This document shows positions 8,723 through 18,013 of a DNA stretch of 23,864 bases, in pieces; the first letter of the stretch is position 1; every line of letters starts with the position of its first letter. The DNA is from Scleroderma bovista (lineage: Eukaryota; Basidiomycota; Agaricomycetes; Boletales; Sclerodermataceae): NCBI GenBank assembly GCA_037178675.1, contig JAYMGJ010000725.1, forward strand, positions 1 to 23,864, given 5' to 3'. The notes beneath the pieces were generated by a model, which was given only the letters and a program-made list of their open reading frames with translations, was not told the origin of the DNA and ran no database searches. The translations under genes were made by a program, and so were the position numbers.

Positions 8723-9064
8723 CCCCATCATAGGTGTATCTTTCTGTTATTGCAAGATCAAATATACATCTTTCTGACATCAATTGGTCAGGACAAGATA
8801 ATGGTTTCTAAGTAATTATCCATTTATATCATGCTGACTTCTATTTGTCAGAATTGTCTGGTCATGCCAGCACGTCCCCAATTTCCTGATGTTCTTGAGG
8901 AGTGCCATTGGTTTAATGGGCCCCGCAACGAGCCAGGGACAGACCCAGAGAGTGAGGGAGAGGTGGATCTGGAGGAGATTGACTGGGAGGTGGAGCATCT
9001 TGAGCAGGAGATGGAGAAGGCCAGTGATGAGTTGTTGTCACACCATGCCCCTCCTCACACATGA

Positions 9065-9207
9065 CCTGGTCCTCCAATCCAGACATCATTTGTAAAATAA
9101 AAATGTAATTAGTATTGCTTTTGTTTTATAACAGATAATTGGACCGAAACAGATAGTGAGTGATATTAAGAGTGAAACAGATAAAAGAAACAGACATGAG
9201 AGTAGTT
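9065..9207. other. Short spacer
   Basis: AT-rich, with AATAAA-like words after the coiled-coil pseudogene stop (AAAATAAAAATG near 9095) and a weak GAAACAGATA repeat. Nothing else is supported. Confidence 0.4.
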
Positions 9208-10253
9208 CTACATGGACATGAGTGGTCCAGGTTTGTCCAGATACCAGACATGATGGTCTTTCAAGAGCTCTGTTGCATTATTAAGTTTCATGGCAAGTAG
9301 CCATGATGTTTCTTCATCAGTTCCTTTGTAACTGGACCATTGTACCAAGTACAAGAGTCTGCACATCTTGCAGCAACAGTCAACCTTGGAGTCAAGGATC
9401 TTGAAGATCTCAAACTCTGGTTCACCATCCACCTTGACTGGTGGTGGTGGAGGTTGTATCTGGTCCAGAATGGTGTTAGGTATGGCTGGTTTTAGCTGGG
9501 AGATGTGGAAAACTGGGTGAACCATGTGATTGAGTCTGGGAGGCAGAGTGTAAAGGAGAGAGAGCCCACTTGAGCTATGATGGTATAGGGCCCAAGGTTC
9601 TTCTCTGATAGTTTTTTAGATGGTTGAGTAGACTGGAAGTATTTGGCTTTGACATAGACTTGGTCACCAACCTTGAAGTTCAGTGCCAGAGAGTGTTTAG
9701 CATCTGCTGGATGTTGGTATCATAGTTGGGCATTAGCCATTTCTTCTCTAAGGCATTGGTGCAACAACTCAAGGTTGACTGCATAGTCACAAGCCCAGGT
9801 GGAGATCATATCATGTTCTGGGTAAACAGAGAGAGATGTTAGGGTAATAGCCCTTATTGGCAAAGAAGGGTGAAACTCTGGTGGTAGCACTAGGTGTGTT
9901 GTTGTATGCAAACTTTGCCAGTGGGAGTAGGTCCACCCAGTTGTCCTGCTGGTAGTTGCAGTAGATCTGAAGGTACTGTTCAAGTGTCTGGTTAGAGCCC
10001 TCAGTCTGGCCATTGCCCTCCAGGTGGTAACCGGAGGTGAAGTGAAGGTGCATGTTGAGGGCCTTTCCAAGTGACTGGAAGAAGTGAGAGACAAACTCTG
10101 TACCACAATCCAAAGTGACATGGGCAGGAACACTGTGCTTGGAGAATACATGGAGCAAGAAGAGTTTTGCAAGCTCCAGGCTAGTGGTGGTCTTGTAAGT
10201 AGGGATGAAGATGGCTTGTTTGGAAAGCCAGTCTACCATGACCAGGATGGCGG
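9208..10253 (-). pseudogene. pol: Chromovirus integrase core and chromodomain
   Basis: C-terminal half of a Ty3/Gypsy integrase, which inserts element cDNA. From 10253: TAILVMVDWLSKQAIFIPTY, then LDCGTEFVSHFF (second catalytic Asp, codon 10108-10110) and NGQTEGSNQTLEQYL (catalytic Glu, codon 10000-10002). YNNTPSATTRVSPFFANKGY closes the core. A frame change near 9830 leads to a C-terminal segment with FKVGDQVYVKAKYFQS. A second change near 9520 leads to HPVFHISQLKPA and a chromodomain (FEIFKILDSKV, YLVQWSSYKGTDEETSWL), ending at 9208. Chromodomains direct integration to marked chromatin. All three DDE residues survive when the first Asp (12998-13000, beyond the insertion) is included. No polypurine tract or LTR follows. 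Confidence 0.9.
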
Positions 10254-10411
10254 TGTCATGCACCAAACAGGTTTGGTACAGTGAACATGGAAGATAATGC
10301 CTATATCAAATGATCCCTATGCAAAGGATAAGCACGATGGACCCTCATCATAGCCATCTATCGCACAAGAAGACTATCCTGATGCAAGAAATGAATGCCA
10401 ATGCTGACTGT

Positions 10412-11024
10412 TGTCATGACCATGTCCAGTTCCGGTCGCTCGCCCGATTACTCTGGCTTCATCACAGCTATGCAGCTCAATCCTGGCCCTTGCGCTTCAT
10501 CCCCGGTCCCGGACAAAGATTGCGCACATAGTATCTGCTAAGTCTGTACTCATCCCTATCCATCTCTCCAATCTGGTTTAGTTCCACTTACTGCATTGTT
10601 CCTGCACCAATTCTGTCGTCCCTGTATACTTCCAGTTCCCCATGTCTGCTTTGAGCCTGACTCCCTGGTTATTTTACCAACCTATTCCTTTCGCTCTCGT
10701 TCCCTTGTTCCGGTTTCCGGTTGTTTACTTGTCACCGTATATACTCAGGTTACTTCTGCCTCCATATATAAAGTCCTGTACTCAGTCCTGTATCTTTAGT
10801 CTGAAATCAACTAAGTCACCCACTCTGTATCTTTCTTCCCTGTTCTCTCTTGTCTTGACTGGAATCCATGCAAGGGGTCAATGCTTGACTTCTGTCGTTG
10901 TACCCAATCGGTCTATCCTGCCCCCTGAGCAATTTCTGGCCTAGGCCAACCTCTGCCCCTCCCTCATTCAAGATCTTAACCAGATTTTGTCCAGACTTTG
11001 TCCAGAATGGACCTGGATTTAACA
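10412..11024 (+). mobile_element. Solo LTR nested in the LTR-like insertion
   Basis: Begins TGTCATGACCATGTCCAG and ends CTGGATTTAACA. Family motif TTTACTTGTCACCGTATATA at 10724-10743, TATATAAAG near 10767, and TCTGAAATCAACTAAGTCAC as in the copy at 5288. Flanks ACTGT and ACAGT match at four of five positions. It has no coding. It is the third level of nesting at this site: pol, large insertion, this LTR. Confidence 0.8.
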
Positions 11025-12407
11025 ACAGTCATCTATTGCATGAGAACTGCCAAGAAGCAGAAGAAACTGAGGAATGACATCAATTGTGGTATGAGAAAGG
11101 AATGCACACATCTGCAGTCCAACTCCCATACCAGAACGATCAAAGAAGCCAAAGAATTGACGTAGAAACAAAGGAGAAAGAGAAGAAATGATTTTTAGCA
11201 CCCAAATGTCATTTTTAGGCGCCCAGTGCCAGCATTCCGATATTTTGAATAGCTCCATTATTTTTGAAGCTATCAGGTACATGACTATACTGTCAGAGAG
11301 CCTAGAACATGGTCTATCTGCCTGTCAAGTTCCGATGCAAATCCATTCATTTCCCACGGAGATATTCCCCCCGCAATCTAGACATTCGCTTCATCACTCA
11401 CTATGGAGTCCATATTTTCTCTGGATCATTTCTCCACTATTGCTGCAGATCTCCACTATGTCCTGCTCTTAGGACAGCCTCTCCCAGAGTTCCCGTGCAC
11501 TGCCTGGCACATATCTTCCCAGCCTGCTCCCTCAGTCCCTCTTGTTCTTGGTCAGCACATTCTCCTCGTCAGTCCTGTGTCAAGGACATACTTTGGTCAT
11601 CTTAGGTCTATTGTCAAGCTTGAAAAGTCTTCTCTGGTCATTCTGTGTCACCTGAGCCCTCAGCCTATGGTCCCTTCCTCCCAGATACTTGCCATGTCCA
11701 TCTTCCTCTGTCGTTTGTCTCACTTCCCTGGATGCATCAAATTCAATATTCTATCTACTTCCCTACTTTCAGATGATGTCCCCCAGCACCATGACAGTTA
11801 TGCCCCCACTTTATGGTGCTATTAGGAAGAAGAACCCTCTCTTGTTCTTTCCCAGAAGAGAGCTCGTCAAGGGAGCCCATGGTTGCACTTCAGCGGCACT
11901 AGAACACATGCACTATACTTTAGTGTATGCTGACCCCCTCAAAAGACCTCTGGACCCCTGGTACCCTTCTTGTGGCTGTTTTGTCTCGGATCAATCCCCC
12001 TATTTATCTCAGATCTTCCCCATTGTTGTCCCATTAAATTCCTGATGGTACACAGCCCCCCATCAAACTTCTTAGGCTGTGCATCAATGACTCCTTCTGC
12101 TGTGCAGTGACTCATGCCTTGCTTACTGATGCTCTCTTGTCATCAGTATTACTCTATCCCTTTCGCATTTTTGGTATATTACTCAGCTGATGACTCACTC
12201 CCTTACCAATCAATCTTGTCATGTAGCTTACTCATTCCTTTACTCAGCAGCTTATTCATGCTCTCTATGCTTACTCATTCCTGCTTATCCCTTGCTTACT
12301 GATTGCTTACAAACCCCTTACAAAGCTCTTATCAATCCCTTACCAATCCTTGACAAATTCTGCTTACTCCCTTCTCTTTTTGTACTTTAATGCTGTGCCC
12401 CCCCATG

Positions 12408-12415
12408 TATTTAAA
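12408..12415 (+). promoter_or_regulatory. TATA box of large LTR-like insertion
   Basis: TATTTAAA precedes ACCCCTGGGCTCAGCCCAGT, a short palindrome (CTGGGCTCAGCCCAG) near the expected transcription start. Confidence 0.5.
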
Positions 12416-12959
12416 CCCCTGGGCTCAGCCCAGTGAAGAGAGACCCAATTGCATGAAATTATCCCTCTCTCAGACTCGCTCCTTCAGTCCTTGAGTCCTT
12501 GTAGGCTTCAGTGAAGGCCTAAAGGCTCAATATTGTCAAGTTTATCCAAGTTATTCAAGATCTATTCTTTTTACTAGGCTCAAGTGGAGTCTAGGCTTCA
12601 TACCAGTCAATCTTCCTCACCTCTGGACATCAGAGGCATCTCTGCCCCTTTGCTGCACCAACCTCTAGATGTAGTATCACTACTTCAGTCTCTGTCAGCC
12701 CAATCCCCACTTTGACACTTCCTAGGCTTTAGGAAGAGTCCAGACCCCTATCCCCATTGTCATTTCTATTGCTCCTGTACCCCAGGAGTATCCTGCATCA
12801 TCATCTGCATCACCCTGTTGGTGTAGATCCCTTTCCCCCTCCTCAGCACACCCTCTCTGGACACCATGGAGGTAAACCACCACTCACATATTTTCGTAGT
12901 CCTTTGTTGGTGTTGTGTTTGGGTTATTACTCTGACCCAAATCCACACTTTGACTCACA

Positions 12960-14389
12960 GCGGTAAAGCCAGTAGATGAGGGGAGTTGCTCAATGAAATC
13001 CATCGAGATGGAATTCCAGGGCTTCTCCAATATGGGGAGCTGTTTCAGCAATCCATAGGGTCTATGGCACTGAAAAGACAACAATTTGTTTGGGTGGCTA
13101 CTACCTGAGATGAGGTCCATTCGACCCAGGGACTTCTGGAGGTCTGGCAGTGCTCCAAGGACTAAGGAGACTAGGAAACTAGAGAGTGGAAGGGTGGTTC
13201 AGTCACTCCAGGACTGAGCTCAAAGATATACACTGGAAAGAGAGTTGTTGTGTAGTAAGCTAAGTACAAGCCTACATAGCTAAGGTAAGAGTCCAGTATC
13301 AGTACTACCAAAATTACATACCTAGAGACAGGACTGTCTCTACAGTGTGGTGTCTTAGCTCATGTGCAAGGGGTACAGGACTGGACATAGTCTTTGACAA
13401 AGGTCCGGAGACAAGGCCAAGTGTACTCACACTGGATTAGTTCCAGGGTCTGGTTTTGCCCAAAGTGACCAGCGAGAGGGTGATCATGCCTGTGCTGGAG
13501 GACATGGAGGTGGAGATCATTGGAGTCTGGTATGTAGATATGTATGACTGTCTAGTCAGAGGAATCGTGCCTTGCCAGTGGACCAGTGAGAGTCTGGAGG
13601 GTCTGCAAGGTGGATCTGGGCAATGGGGTCAGAGAGTAGTGCAGAAAGGATGTTGATATGGAGTGTTTCCACATCCATGATTGCGGCCACATGTAGGACT
13701 GGGAACTCTAGATAGGTAGCATGAAGTGAATTAGTGAGCTGTTCTTGAGTGAACACCAGCCAGAGATTTTTGTGGTTAACCCAGGTGTATTCACTATCCC
13801 TCTCTTTGGGGTAGACATTCCATTATCTAGTGAGGGCATCCAGCTTGGCACTGAGTTTCCCAGGGCAGAAACAAGTGACAAGATTAAATTGAGATAAGAA
13901 TTCAGACCACTGGGCTTGCCAGCAGGAAAGTACTTTTGAAGTAGAAAAGTATTCAAGATTTCTGTGGTTGGTGATGACATCAATAGAGGAGGTGCAGCCT
14001 TTGAGGTAGTGATGCCAGTGCCAGAATGCTTCAAAGATAGCAAGCAACTCCTTATCGTAGTTTAACTCTGGAGCAGTCAGAGTCTGGGAGTAGTAGGTGA
14101 CTGGATGAATCTCTTCATTGGCACAAGTGATAGACAGGATGCCAGCAACAGCATAGTTGGAGACATCAGTTTCCACGATAATAGGGGTATCCAGAATGAA
14201 GTGTGTGAGGATGGGCACAGTGGTGAAGGTGTGCTTAAGCGCATTGAAGGAACATTGACAGTCCTCAGAGATGTTCCAAGAAGCATCTTTCCAGGTGAGC
14301 CAGGTAAGAGGGACCACAATGTCTGAGTAGTTGAATATAAACTGGCAGTAGAAGTTGACAAAGCCTAGGAAGGACTGGATGTCCTTTAC
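12960..14389 (-). pseudogene. pol: Gypsy pol: RT end, RNase H, integrase N-terminus
   Basis: Upstream part of the same pol as 9208-10253. From 14389: VKDIQSFLGFVNFYCQFIFN (end of reverse transcriptase), then RNase H with VETDVSNYAVAGIL and YDKELLAIFEAFWHW. The expected TDH is TNH in VITNHRNLEYF, so one catalytic Asp is lost. Then come FCPGKLSAKLDALTR, the linker MDVETLHINILSALLSDPIA, and the integrase zinc domain (HDHPLAGHFG and SCTPCT). Last is RPYGLLKQLPILEKPWNSIS with the first catalytic Asp in MDFIEQLP. TGA at 13556-13558 and 13360-13362 (minus strand) fit lost CGA Arg codons; a TAA follows DALTR and frameshifts lie near 13480. A 274-bp insertion (13071-13344) splits the zinc domain from the core. 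RT palm and upstream parts are missing beyond 14389. Confidence 0.9.
13071..13344 (-). mobile_element. Small LTR-like insertion, 274 bp
   Basis: Read on the minus strand it runs TGTAGAGACAGTCCTGTCTC...GTTGTCTTTTCA, so it has TG..CA ends and a terminal hairpin (AGAGACAG/CTGTCTCT). It sits between KTPH and the codons for RPYGLLKQLP. The expected host sequence is continuous there. The flanks GGCAC and GTGTG are compatible with a decayed GCGTG duplication, but not clearly. TATA-like GTATATC lies near 13226. A solo LTR of a small Copia-like element is my best guess; an unrelated short insertion is possible. Confidence 0.5.
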
Positions 14390-14963
14390 ACAGCAAGCAT
14401 TTGTCAATGTTCTTACCAAAAACATGTGAAAAAATATTTTTTGAATAGATACTCTTTTTTCTCTGCTGTTCAAGGAAATAAATGGTGGAAAAAAAAATAC
14501 AGAGGCACAGTATATACTACCTGCAAACATTGGCTTGACACATTTCAGATGTTTCTTCAGTAAGAAAATCTAGTCTGAAGTGTGACAGAAAATCAGAAAG
14601 GTTTATGCAAATTGTTTCATTCAATGTTTTCAGAATGTTTTACACTTTGTTAATCAAATATTATGTGATTTGTCATCATACAAACATTGTAAAAATATAA
14701 TATCATAATGTTATATCAGATATTGAAAGTACATGACCCATATTAACTGCACTGTCATAGAAAAAAAGTTTAATCAAGTTGTTCCATTTCTCTTCAAGAA
14801 ATATTAGTCAGTCATTTCAGGTTCTATATAAAAACATGGAATATTCAATTTCAACTTTTTCATGTTTGAACAGGTGGAAAATATATATTTGACATTCACA
14901 ATGTTCTGCAGTGGTTTATGAAGTATAGTATTGATCAAAGAACATAGGAAATACAAGGTAATA
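14390..14963. mobile_element. AT-rich MITE-like remnant
   Basis: Begins CAGCAAGCATTTGTCAATGTT, close to the end of the foldback at 6283 (CAAGCATTTCTCAATGTTTT), and shares ATAGATACTCTTTTT-type sequence. It truncates the Gypsy pol at 14389. A matching right end was not found before 14963. Repeated CAATGTT/CAGAATGTTTT words recur. No ORF belongs to it; the plus-strand complement of the pol frame only runs into it by chance. Confidence 0.5.
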
Positions 14964-15079
14964 CAATGCAAACTATTATATTTCAGAACATGGGATATGT
15001 TAATATATTATGTTCTGCCACAGAACATTGTATATTGGTATTGATTAGTCATCAACTTGCACTCCACAGGACTTCAGCA
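14964..15079 (+). repeat. Left inverted-repeat arm
   Basis: Partner of 17898-18013. It contains an internal palindrome, ATGTTCTGCCACAGAACAT. A partial third copy (AACATATCCCATGTTCTGAA) occurs near 16774. Confidence 0.9.
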
Positions 15080-15288
15080 AGTTGGTGACATTTAAATTTC
15101 AGAACATTGTAGATAACATACATCCACCTGCCCTCTTTGGATATTGCCAGTCACAGGACAATCGGTACTGGTACCCAGTACTTACCATCCATAGTTATCT
15201 GTACGTTAATATCATTCCAATTGTTCCCCCCACACATTAGCAAACTTGTACAAATGGGGACCTTTTGTTAGATGGCTTGTGCAGGGAA

Positions 15289-15430
15289 CTAGCTCAGAGG
15301 CAAACTCAGTGTCTAGTTTAGAACACTAAGTATATAACTGACCTAGCTCAGAGGCAAACTAAGTAAGTTAGTACTAAGTAAAGAAAAGTGTGACTAAATG
15401 TCTTACCTCAGTGTCTAGTTTAGAACACTG
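15289..15430. repeat. Interleaved direct repeats
   Basis: CTAGCTCAGAGGCAAACT at 15289 and 15343, and CAGTGTCTAGTTTAGAACAC near 15307 and 15410. The word AACACTAAGTATATA at about 15323 resembles the end of the foldback at 8722. No coding. Confidence 0.75.
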
Positions 15431-15599
15431 AGGTGAAAAGAGTCCTTGAGCAGATGAAAAATCCTCTGTGCTTACATAAGGATACTTGTCGCACAAATAA
15501 GGAAACTAACAGTAAAGCCTAGAGAATGGTAGTGATGAAGTAGGTCTTTCAACAGGACCCATCTGTACCCCTGTAGCAACTGTAGCTGGCAGTACAGCT

Positions 15600-16560
15600 T
15601 GGCACAGCAACTTATGGTTTTCCTGATGTCATTCTGTGTGCTGCAGGTGGGTGGGCATCAGCATCATTGTTGTTGTGAATGTTTCCACCACAGTGGCTGT
15701 ACATGGGTGTCCTTGTTGTCATGCCTCTGCATGCAGCAGGTGGGTGGCATCGTTGTCATTGTGCCCCAGTGGGCTGCATGTTGTTGACACAAGGTGCAGG
15801 CTTATTGACATGCAAAGTCTCACATGCTGATCAGCCTGTGTCTTGTGCAGTGGTTGTCATCATCATCATGGTCACACCTCTGTGGGCTGCAGATGAGCAT
15901 CATTGTTGATGTGCCTCAGTGGGCTGCCACAGAGTGCATGTCATCAACACAGGATGCAGGCTGATGTGTCATGCATGGTTATCATTGTTTGCACATGTAG
16001 GTGTCATTGTCATTGTGGGTACACCTCTGTGGGCTGCAGATGGGTGTCATCAATGGTGTGCCTCCACAGGCAGACATCCTTGCCATTGTGCCTCTGTGTG
16101 CTGTGGCAGGTAAATGTTGTCATCACAGTCCTTGGGGCAGCAGGGGTGGTGTTGTCATTGAGTCAATAGTGGGGTGGCAGCAGCTGTAAGCAGACATTGT
16201 TGTCCTTCTGTGGATGGTCACCCATCTAATGTTCCATGACAGAAGTGTCCCTGAGTTGTTGATGGTGAGGTGGTTGTGGTCATGGCAAATGTCATTGTCA
16301 TTGTCACCATGGCATCATAGGTCAGTGCAATAGTGGTGATGGTGACATTAATGACTGTCTTGTGTTGCAAGTTGACAGCATTGTGGGTGACACTGCAGGG
16401 CCTACAATAATTACCATCATAGTACAGTATGTGACAGAACTTACAGCATACGTTGCCATAGGGTCCCAGTTCTACCAGAACACAGCACTGACACAGCACA
16501 TTTACAGAGCACATCTGGGAGGTCAATCTCCACACTATATGAACTAATTGGCTCATATTA
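15600..16560. repeat. Degenerate minisatellite, TGTGGGCTGCA-type
   Basis: Words such as CCTCTGTGGGCTGCAGATG, GTGTCATCA and ATTGTTGT recur irregularly (for example near 15765, 15885, 15920, 16030 and 16090). Several overlapping plus-strand frames stay open because of this composition. They have no start context, domain or frame preference, so I call no gene. The 61- to 112-codon frames at 16218-16556 are also unsupported. Confidence 0.6.
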
Positions 16561-16652
16561 GCATTGTTGGCATCAATTTTTGTTGATGTCTAAGATGAAA
16601 TAAGTCAAATAAGCAAAATGTATTTTTACTGATGAGAGGTTGATGACAGCTA

Positions 16653-16768
16653 CAGAGTGATACAAAGTTGATACAGAGCAGTGACAGCATGACAGCACAA
16701 CACAGCAGACACAGAATGTATTTATCTATATTAAATATAGTTTATACAGCACACAATAGTGGGTAAAT
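16653..16768. repeat. Direct repeat, copy 1
   Basis: Shares CAGAGTGATACAAAGTTGA, CAGAGCAGTGACAGCAT and ATGTATTTATCTATATTAAA with 17778-17886. Copy 1 is followed directly by the AACATATCCCATGTTCTGAA word of the inverted-repeat arms. Confidence 0.88.
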
Positions 16769-16899
16769 ATATTAACATATCCCATGTTCTGAAAGTTACA
16801 ACAGTATATTTCAAGCACTCAATTCATTCAATGTTAAGGTTAACCAATTCATATCAATTTAATAAACTACAGAACAAAGATTAAATACTATATACACTG

Positions 16900-17430
16900 G
16901 GGTGGTTGTTGTCATCATGGATGGCTGCAATGTCAATGCAGGTGGTGGGGGTAGTGGTGGTGACTGTGACAAGGTGGTTGTCACTGTTGTCACTGGTGCC
17001 ACATAGACAACACAGTCCTCGTTGTTGCCAGTGGTGAAGTGGTCCTTGTTGCATCGTCAATGCTGCTGGTGAGGTGGTTGTGGTTGTTGGTGGTAGCTTC
17101 ATTGATGTTGGTGGTGGTGGCTGTGTTGTTGTCAATGATGGTGGTGGTGTGGTGGTTGCATTGACAATGCTGCTGCTGGGGTGGTGGTGGCCTCATTGAT
17201 GTTGGTGGTGGTGGCTGTGTTGTCATCAATGATGGTGGTGGTTGTCACTGCTGGTGGGGTGGTTGTTGTTGTCACTGGTGATGGCCTCATCATTGATGTT
17301 GCACCAATGGTGGTGGTCATTGCATCATCAATGCTGCTGGTGGGGTGGGAGTGGTGGCTGTGTCATTGTTGATGTTGTCATCAATGCTGCTGGTGGCCTC
17401 ATTGTCAATGATGCTGGTGGTGTCAGAATA
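16900..17430. repeat. GTG/TTG minisatellite, about 94-bp period
   Basis: ATTGATGTTGGTGGTGGTGG followed by CTGTGTTGT and CAATGATGGTGGTGGT occurs at 17101 and 17195. Degenerate GCTGCTGGTGGGGTGG and TCATTG words extend the array on both sides. The strand asymmetry (G/T on plus) is strong. Long minus-strand Thr/Pro-rich frames here are composition only. Confidence 0.85.
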
Positions 17431-17777
17431 TATGGCCACTACATGGCAAACTTACAAGACTAATTACACTTATTAGTTTTGATATATTAGCTGTTCTACA
17501 TTCTACCTACAAGATAAATAGTTTGTAGTCATACCCTGTATACCTCATCGTGTTTGGACCTGGTTTGCACCCATCCACCCATTGTGGTCACCCCGATAGT
17601 CCCAGCATGCAAATTCTAACAGGTGGTGGTGGTCGTTGCATGATGGTCAATGCATAGTGCAGTGGTGGTGGAAGATGGAAGAGATGGAAGAGAGTGAGAA
17701 TCTTAGAGAAATTTTTGAAGTATGTTTGTGTAGATGATTATATCAGCATACTGAACTACCAATATTTCTTAATAGTC

Positions 17778-17886
17778 CAGAGTGATACAAAGTTGACACA
17801 GAGCAGTGACAGCATAACAGCACAACATAGCAGACACAGGATGTATTTATCTATATTAAATATAGTTTGTACAACAGCAGGTAAAT
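17778..17886. repeat. Direct repeat, copy 2
   Basis: Partner of 16653-16768, with a few substitutions and a short deletion near TAGTTTGTACAACAGCAG. It lies just inside the right inverted-repeat arm. Confidence 0.88.
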
Positions 17887-17897
17887 AGTCTGTATAG

Positions 17898-18013
17898 TGC
17901 TGAAGTCCTGTGGAGTGCAAGTTGATGACTAATCAATACCAATATACAATGTTCTGTGGCAGAACATAATATATTAACATATCCCATGTTCTGAAATATA
18001 ATATTTTGCATTG
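17898..18013 (-). repeat. Right inverted-repeat arm
   Basis: Inverted partner of 14964-15079, same length, one mismatch. Confidence 0.9.

Larger units (their letters stand above)
5920..9064 (+). pseudogene. Coiled-coil / Cys-rich repeat-family gene, disrupted
   Basis: Resembles a multicopy Agaricomycete hypothetical family that I recall; its function is unknown. Order: Thr-rich start (MSTPMQTTTPTASMTTST), DWTRVKAEEL, a highly charged Glu/Lys/Ala coiled coil, EEPVAGTSSVQV, a 53-nt intron (7163-7215), a Cys-rich motif (CMHCAKFRVPC then QCA.KRCASLQEKCEW; C-x2-C-x6-C plus three Cys), a basic KKRKKVKK run, a helical segment (VDLLRSGSGGTSNQMF), and after an insertion PQFPDVLEECHWFNGPRNEP and an acidic tail ending at 9064. 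The Cys pattern suggests zinc binding (inference). It is dead: in-frame TGA at 6004, 7283 and 7394, each fitting a lost CGA Arg, plus insertions at 6283-6994 and about 7640-8880. KRCCCKQ, where KRRRRK would fit a basic tract, shows the same C-to-T decay. Confidence 0.7.
10254..12959 (+). mobile_element. Large LTR-like insertion in integrase
   Basis: The segment TGTCATGCACC...TTGACTCACA splits the integrase between GFTA and ILV. GCGGT stands at 10250-10254 and again at 12960-12964. The first T is shared with the terminal TG, so either one base has been lost or the duplication is 4 bp. Joining the two sides restores GFTAILV in frame. A TATTTAAA promoter at 12408-12415 followed by about 545 bp would be R and U5, giving plus orientation. 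Without the nested LTR (10412-11024) it is about 2.1 kb. I recognise no coding inside; the C/T-rich ORFs at 11300-12400 look compositional. It could be a very long solo LTR or a non-autonomous element without obvious internal LTR borders. Confidence 0.7.
14964..18013. mobile_element. 3-kb element with 116-bp inverted repeats
   Basis: Arms at 14964-15079 and 17898-18013 are inverted copies with one difference by my base-by-base comparison. The outer end is CAATGCAAA.TATTATATTT and the inner end ACTCCACAGGACTTCAGCA. The interior is minisatellite and low-complexity DNA without a transposase. The right arm abuts Gypsy pol coding at 18014. No target duplication is evident. Either it is a non-autonomous DNA element carrying satellite DNA, or it is two separate insertions of a short repeat in opposite orientation. 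Confidence 0.65.

Noticed and set aside
7633..8892. GATGT as target duplication for the whole 7638-8887 insertion
   Set aside because: The pentamer is present on both sides, but joining at it leaves the gene one base out of frame; it may be chance.
11309..12390. Overlapping plus-strand ORFs up to 140 codons
   Set aside because: Composition-driven frames in the U3-like part of the LTR-like insertion; three frames open at once and no family resemblance.
13093..13350. Intron in the integrase (TTTTCAG acceptor-like end)
   Set aside because: Splicing at GT..AG does not restore the frame; TG..CA ends and the break in conserved sequence fit an insertion better.
15599..16189. Set of Cys/His-rich ORFs that look like metal-binding proteins
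   Set aside because: They are translations of a TGTGGGCTGCA-type minisatellite in several frames; no start context or frame preference.
16881..17320. Thr/Pro-rich minus-strand ORFs resembling cell-wall proteins
   Set aside because: Direct read-out of the GTG/TTG minisatellite; the frame changes with the repeat.
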